Source: Albula goreensis
Lineage: Eukaryota > Chordata > Actinopteri > Albuliformes > Albulidae
Reading direction: 5' to 3'
NCBI GenBank assembly: GCA_022829145.1
Contig: CM040743.1
Coordinates: 7,574,646 to 7,638,645, forward strand
DNA: 64,000 bases
This document shows, one piece after another, positions 61,689 through 64,000 of the stretch (position 1 is its first letter; each line of letters opens with the position of its first letter). A model generated the notes under the pieces. The model did no database searches. It saw only the letters and a program-made list of their open reading frames with translations, and was not told where the DNA came from. Both the position numbers and the translations under genes were made by a program.

Positions 61689-61771
61689 ATGGTCGCTGAT
61701 ATATTTTTTACCCCTCGTGGTGTAGATGAAGATAAGGCAATTCATTGCTTGTGCTCAAGAGCTTTTTCACA
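61689..61771 (+). CDS. tgs1: tgs1 exon 1
   Basis: ATG at 61689, donor TTCACA|GTAAGT (GT 61772-61773), phase 2 exit. It encodes MVADIFFTPRG followed by DEDKAIHCLCSRAFS. The CLCSRAF string is shared with human TGS1 at the same position, which supports the start. Too short for an ordinary open-frame search. Confidence 0.85.
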
Positions 61772-63814
61772 GTAAGTCAACGTAAATTTAAGTGACAGTT
61801 TGCTCAGGTGCCAGCATTAATAGCTAAAATACACAGAGGGTAGATAACATTGGCTAAAAACTGTGGGCCTCAAGATTATTGTAAAATAATTTGCTGAGTA
61901 ATTTGTAGTTAAGACAGTGGAATAGTCATAGTACGATAGCTGGTTAGTTTCCTTGCAATGGTATGAGAATTTTGTTTATTTCCCACTTGCAGCGATCGTG
62001 AATGGTACCGCTGGGGCTTGAAGACGTACTTTGTGGACACGGAACCCGCAGACTTTGCATTGGGAGGTAGGAGACAAAAACTAACCCACATTGTCTTCTC
62101 CTCACATGTGTCCTGTATAACTGACTGCCTGTGAACATGACACGCTTTTGACATTTCGTAGACAGTCATTATCTTTTACTATGTGAATCGCTGTATACCA
62201 GACTTGGATCAAAATATTTGAAATTCTTCCATAATATGATTGTACGTTTTGGTTAGTAACATGTGGTCTTGTCCAACGATCTGTGTTTTTTCTAAATTTG
62301 CCAACATTTAACGTTAAAGTATATCATAATCATGTGTGACCCAAGGTGGGTATGTAGACTGCAGTTTATGACAACAATGAATTCAAATAAAGACTACAGA
62401 GGTAATGTTTGGCAGTAACCTGTTCACTTAAAAACCAGCACACCCAGTAAATGAATTGTAATGGATGGAGCAGGTCAAGCTCCAGGACAGACTAACTCTG
62501 TGTGCTGGCAGAAGGAGAGGAAGAGCAGCATGAGGAGGAGGAGGGAGAAGAGGAGGAGGAGGGTCCTGCAGAAGGCAGCGAGCTCTGGGATGAAGAGGCC
62601 TCTCTCATGGCCAGCATGGGACTGCCAGTGGCTTTCACCAGCTCCTCTAGTCAGAAGCGGGCGGTAGGTCTGTCACTCATGCATGTCTGTACACGCCCAC
62701 TTGTCAGTCATACATCTCTGCACAGACCCACTTTTGCCCCGCATACATGCCTGTACACGCCCACTTCTGTCAGTCATACATCTCTGCACAGACCCACTTT
62801 TGCCCCGCATACATCCCTGTACATGCCCACTTCTGTCACTCATACAACTGTGATGCTGACTTCAAGGCGGCATTCAGTCTGAAATTAAACACAAGTTGAT
62901 GTGTGTCACAGCCGTTTTGTGTGCTGAGACAGTTCAAGAGAAGGAGACAACAGTTCCTCCCAGTGCATTCTGGGAAGATGTTATCGGCCAGGGGTGGGAG
63001 GTGAGGGAGTTGTTGCCATCTCTTCATTTTGTTACGTTCTTTATTGTTTTTTTTGTGTTGCTTTATTATTTAGTCCAGTGTGACATGAATATGATGATAT
63101 GATAATAACCCTTGAGCTTACTGCTGTTCTTCTTCCAGGAGAAAACTCAGAATCAGCCAAAAAGGGGGAGGGGTAAGAGATGTGGCGCTCACTGGGAGGC
63201 GGAGCCAGAGCCCCTGCCCACCAAGGAGTCCCTCTGTGATACACAGGACTCACAGACAGCAAAGGAGGGGGATGAGGAGCAGGGTGTGGAAGGAGTCCAG
63301 AAGGGCTGGGAGCTGTACTGGGCTCAGCAAGGGGAGACCCTGCTGTGGCAGGCCTGGCTGGAGACACACCCTGAGGACAGCGATGGCCAGCAGGTGGCGC
63401 CGTGGGAGAGCTCAGACAGGAAGGAAGAGTGGGACTTGCACTACAGCCATACCTACTACCGCTACTGGGAACAGTACCACTACTGGGCATCTCAGGGCTG
63501 GACTGTTGCCACGGCCAACGACAAGGTGGAGTCAAGCGAGGGTTCCGGAGAGATGAGCCAATCAGAGCCAGCTTCTGCTCACTCAGCAGACTCTATAATT
63601 GATGGAGAACCAAGGTTGGAGGAGGAGGCGGTGAATCTTATTGGACAGCTGAGTCTGCAGTATTCCGAGGGAGCCAAGGAGGCAGACTGCTCAGGGAAGG
63701 GACAGAGTGACCACCACGACCCACATGAAGGGCCCTGTTGCCTTGGTGATGAGCCATGTGATGGAGGCAATCGCAAAAGGACGTCTTGCAGCAGATCAAG
63801 CTCTGGCTTGGCTG
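61689..63814 (+). CDS. tgs1: Trimethylguanosine synthase 1, N-terminal part (whole visible CDS span, runs off the window)
   Basis: Exons 61689-61771, 61993-62066, 62512-62663 and 63139-63814 join in phase, with a possible extra 72 bp exon at 62929-63000. About 328 residues are visible (about 352 with the extra exon); human TGS1 is about 853. TGS1 hypermethylates the 7-methylguanosine cap of snRNAs, snoRNAs and telomerase RNA to 2,2,7-trimethylguanosine, in Cajal bodies and cytoplasm. Seen here: CLCSRAF near the start, an acidic Glu run, the ASLMASMGLPVAF motif, and the aromatic-rich block GWELYWAQQGETLLWQAW and HYSHTYYRYWEQYHYWASQG, all matching human TGS1. The methyltransferase domain is beyond the window end. 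The gene is divergent from tmem68, as in human. Confidence 0.92.
61993..62066 (+). CDS. tgs1: tgs1 exon 2
   Basis: 74 bp, acceptor CCACTTGCAG (AG 61991-61992), donor TTGGGAG|GTAGGA (GT 62067-62068). It encodes DREWYRWGLKTYFVDTEP and ADFALG, with the G-L-K-x-Y-[FY] pattern of human TGS1. Confidence 0.85.
62067..62511 (+). other. tgs1 intron 2
   Basis: A 445 bp GT-AG intron, acceptor GTGTGCTGGCAG. No notable feature. Confidence 0.75.
62512..62663 (+). CDS. tgs1: tgs1 exon 3
   Basis: 152 bp, AG at 62510-62511, donor CGGGCG|GTAGGT (GT 62664-62665). It encodes an acidic run (EEEQHEEEEGEEEEEG) and ELWDEEASLMASMGLPVAF. The last corresponds to human 'DSEAELMRSMGLPLQF'. The GAG-rich DNA is a coding simple repeat. 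Confidence 0.9.
62672..62849 (+). repeat. 66 bp tandem repeat in tgs1 intron 3
   Basis: Copies start at 62703 and 62769 (GTCAGTCATACATCTCTGCA in both) and resume at 62835. A partial copy precedes from 62672. The unit is 66 bp with about 2.7 copies and few differences, so it is recent. Confidence 0.85.
62929..63000 (+). CDS. tgs1: Candidate additional in-frame exon of tgs1 (72 bp)
   Basis: Bounded by CTGAG (AG 62927-62928) and a good donor GGGAG|GTGAGG (GT 63001-63002). It is exactly 72 bp, phase 0 on both sides as the neighbours require. It would encode TVQEKETTVPPSAFWEDV and IGQGWE. The 'FWEDV..GW' pattern is loosely like human 'YLDEIVQESWRQE', at the matching place in the protein. The acceptor pyrimidine tract is weak. 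It could be a real, cassette or chance exon. Confidence 0.4.
63139..63814 (+). CDS. tgs1: tgs1 exon 4/5 (aromatic-rich block)
   Basis: 676 bp, acceptor TTCTTCTTCCAG (AG 63137-63138), donor GGCTG|GTAAGT (GT 63815-63816), phase 1 exit. It encodes EKTQNQPKRGRGKR, the W/Y-rich block near 63300-63500 (GWELYWAQQGETLLWQ; DLHYSHTYYRYWEQYHYW) and an acidic Ser-rich tail. The frame stays open past the donor to 63903, but the GTAAGT and the loss of similarity argue for splicing at 63814. Confidence 0.9.
63387..63402 (+). promoter_or_regulatory. CTCF-like motif within tgs1 exon
   Basis: CCAGCAGGTGGCGCCG fits every position of CCASYAGRKGGCRSYV. It is coding sequence, so the match may be accidental or dual-use. 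Confidence 0.35.
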
Positions 63815-64000
63815 GTAAGTTCACTATCACCAAATTCACCTGGGCACCCTATAGCTGCAGCTTCCACATTTCTTTGCAGCACTTTAAAAATTTCCAAACA
63901 TAGAGAACCAAAAAGGAGAACTTAAAAGTTCAGCTTTTATTGTGACAATGGCAGTTTTAAAATCCTTGAATTCATCACCCTAGACAATCAATCTAATTTT
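63815..64000 (+). other. tgs1 intron, continues beyond the window
   Basis: AT-rich sequence after the GTAAGT donor. No further exon before the window end. Confidence 0.7.

Noticed and set aside
63815..63903. Continuation of the tgs1 exon past 63814
   Set aside because: A GTAAGT donor occurs there and the following residues (KFTITKFTWAPYSC) lose TGS1-like character.

Overview
This window is vertebrate nuclear DNA, almost certainly from a ray-finned fish. The genes have long GT-AG introns. The intergenic DNA carries CA/TG microsatellites, tRNA-derived SINE pieces and small inverted-repeat transposons. The gene order rp1 - xkr4 - tmem68 - tgs1 is the same as on human chromosome 8q12. I found no bacterial, phage, CRISPR or viral features.

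Layout. (1) About 1.2-12.2 kb, plus strand: rp1, the photoreceptor axoneme protein. It has a probable non-coding first exon, two exons with the paired doublecortin domains, and a 5.7 kb last exon carrying an acidic array of roughly 25-residue repeats. (2) 12.2-17.2 kb: rp1 3' end and intergenic DNA, with a 428 bp TA-flanked MITE and a good CTCF motif. (3) 17.4-46.2 kb, plus strand: xkr4, a plasma-membrane phospholipid scramblase of the XK family, in three coding exons with introns of 22.7 and 4.3 kb. The following ~7 kb looks like a long 3'UTR ending in a Pumilio-site cluster and an AATAAA near 53.15 kb. (4) 53.2-57.4 kb: intergenic, with a second CTCF motif in the opposite orientation and a 109 bp (AC)n tract. 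(5) 57.4-61.3 kb, minus strand: tmem68, a complete ER acyltransferase gene with six coding exons. (6) About 61.3-61.7 kb: a compact divergent promoter. (7) From 61.7 kb, plus strand: the first exons of tgs1, the cap trimethylguanosine synthase, cut by the window end before its catalytic domain.

The four genes do not form one pathway; they are a conserved syntenic block. tmem68 and tgs1 are head to head and probably share a promoter. No new multi-gene system is evident. The observations most worth following are the acidic repeat array in rp1, the xkr4 exon 2 locus (a duplicated exon end with a dead splice donor, flanked by complementary TG and CA tracts), the Pumilio cluster, the CTCF motif pair around xkr4, and a candidate 72 bp in-frame exon in tgs1. 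All splice junctions were read by eye and checked only for phase and for agreement with remembered vertebrate proteins.
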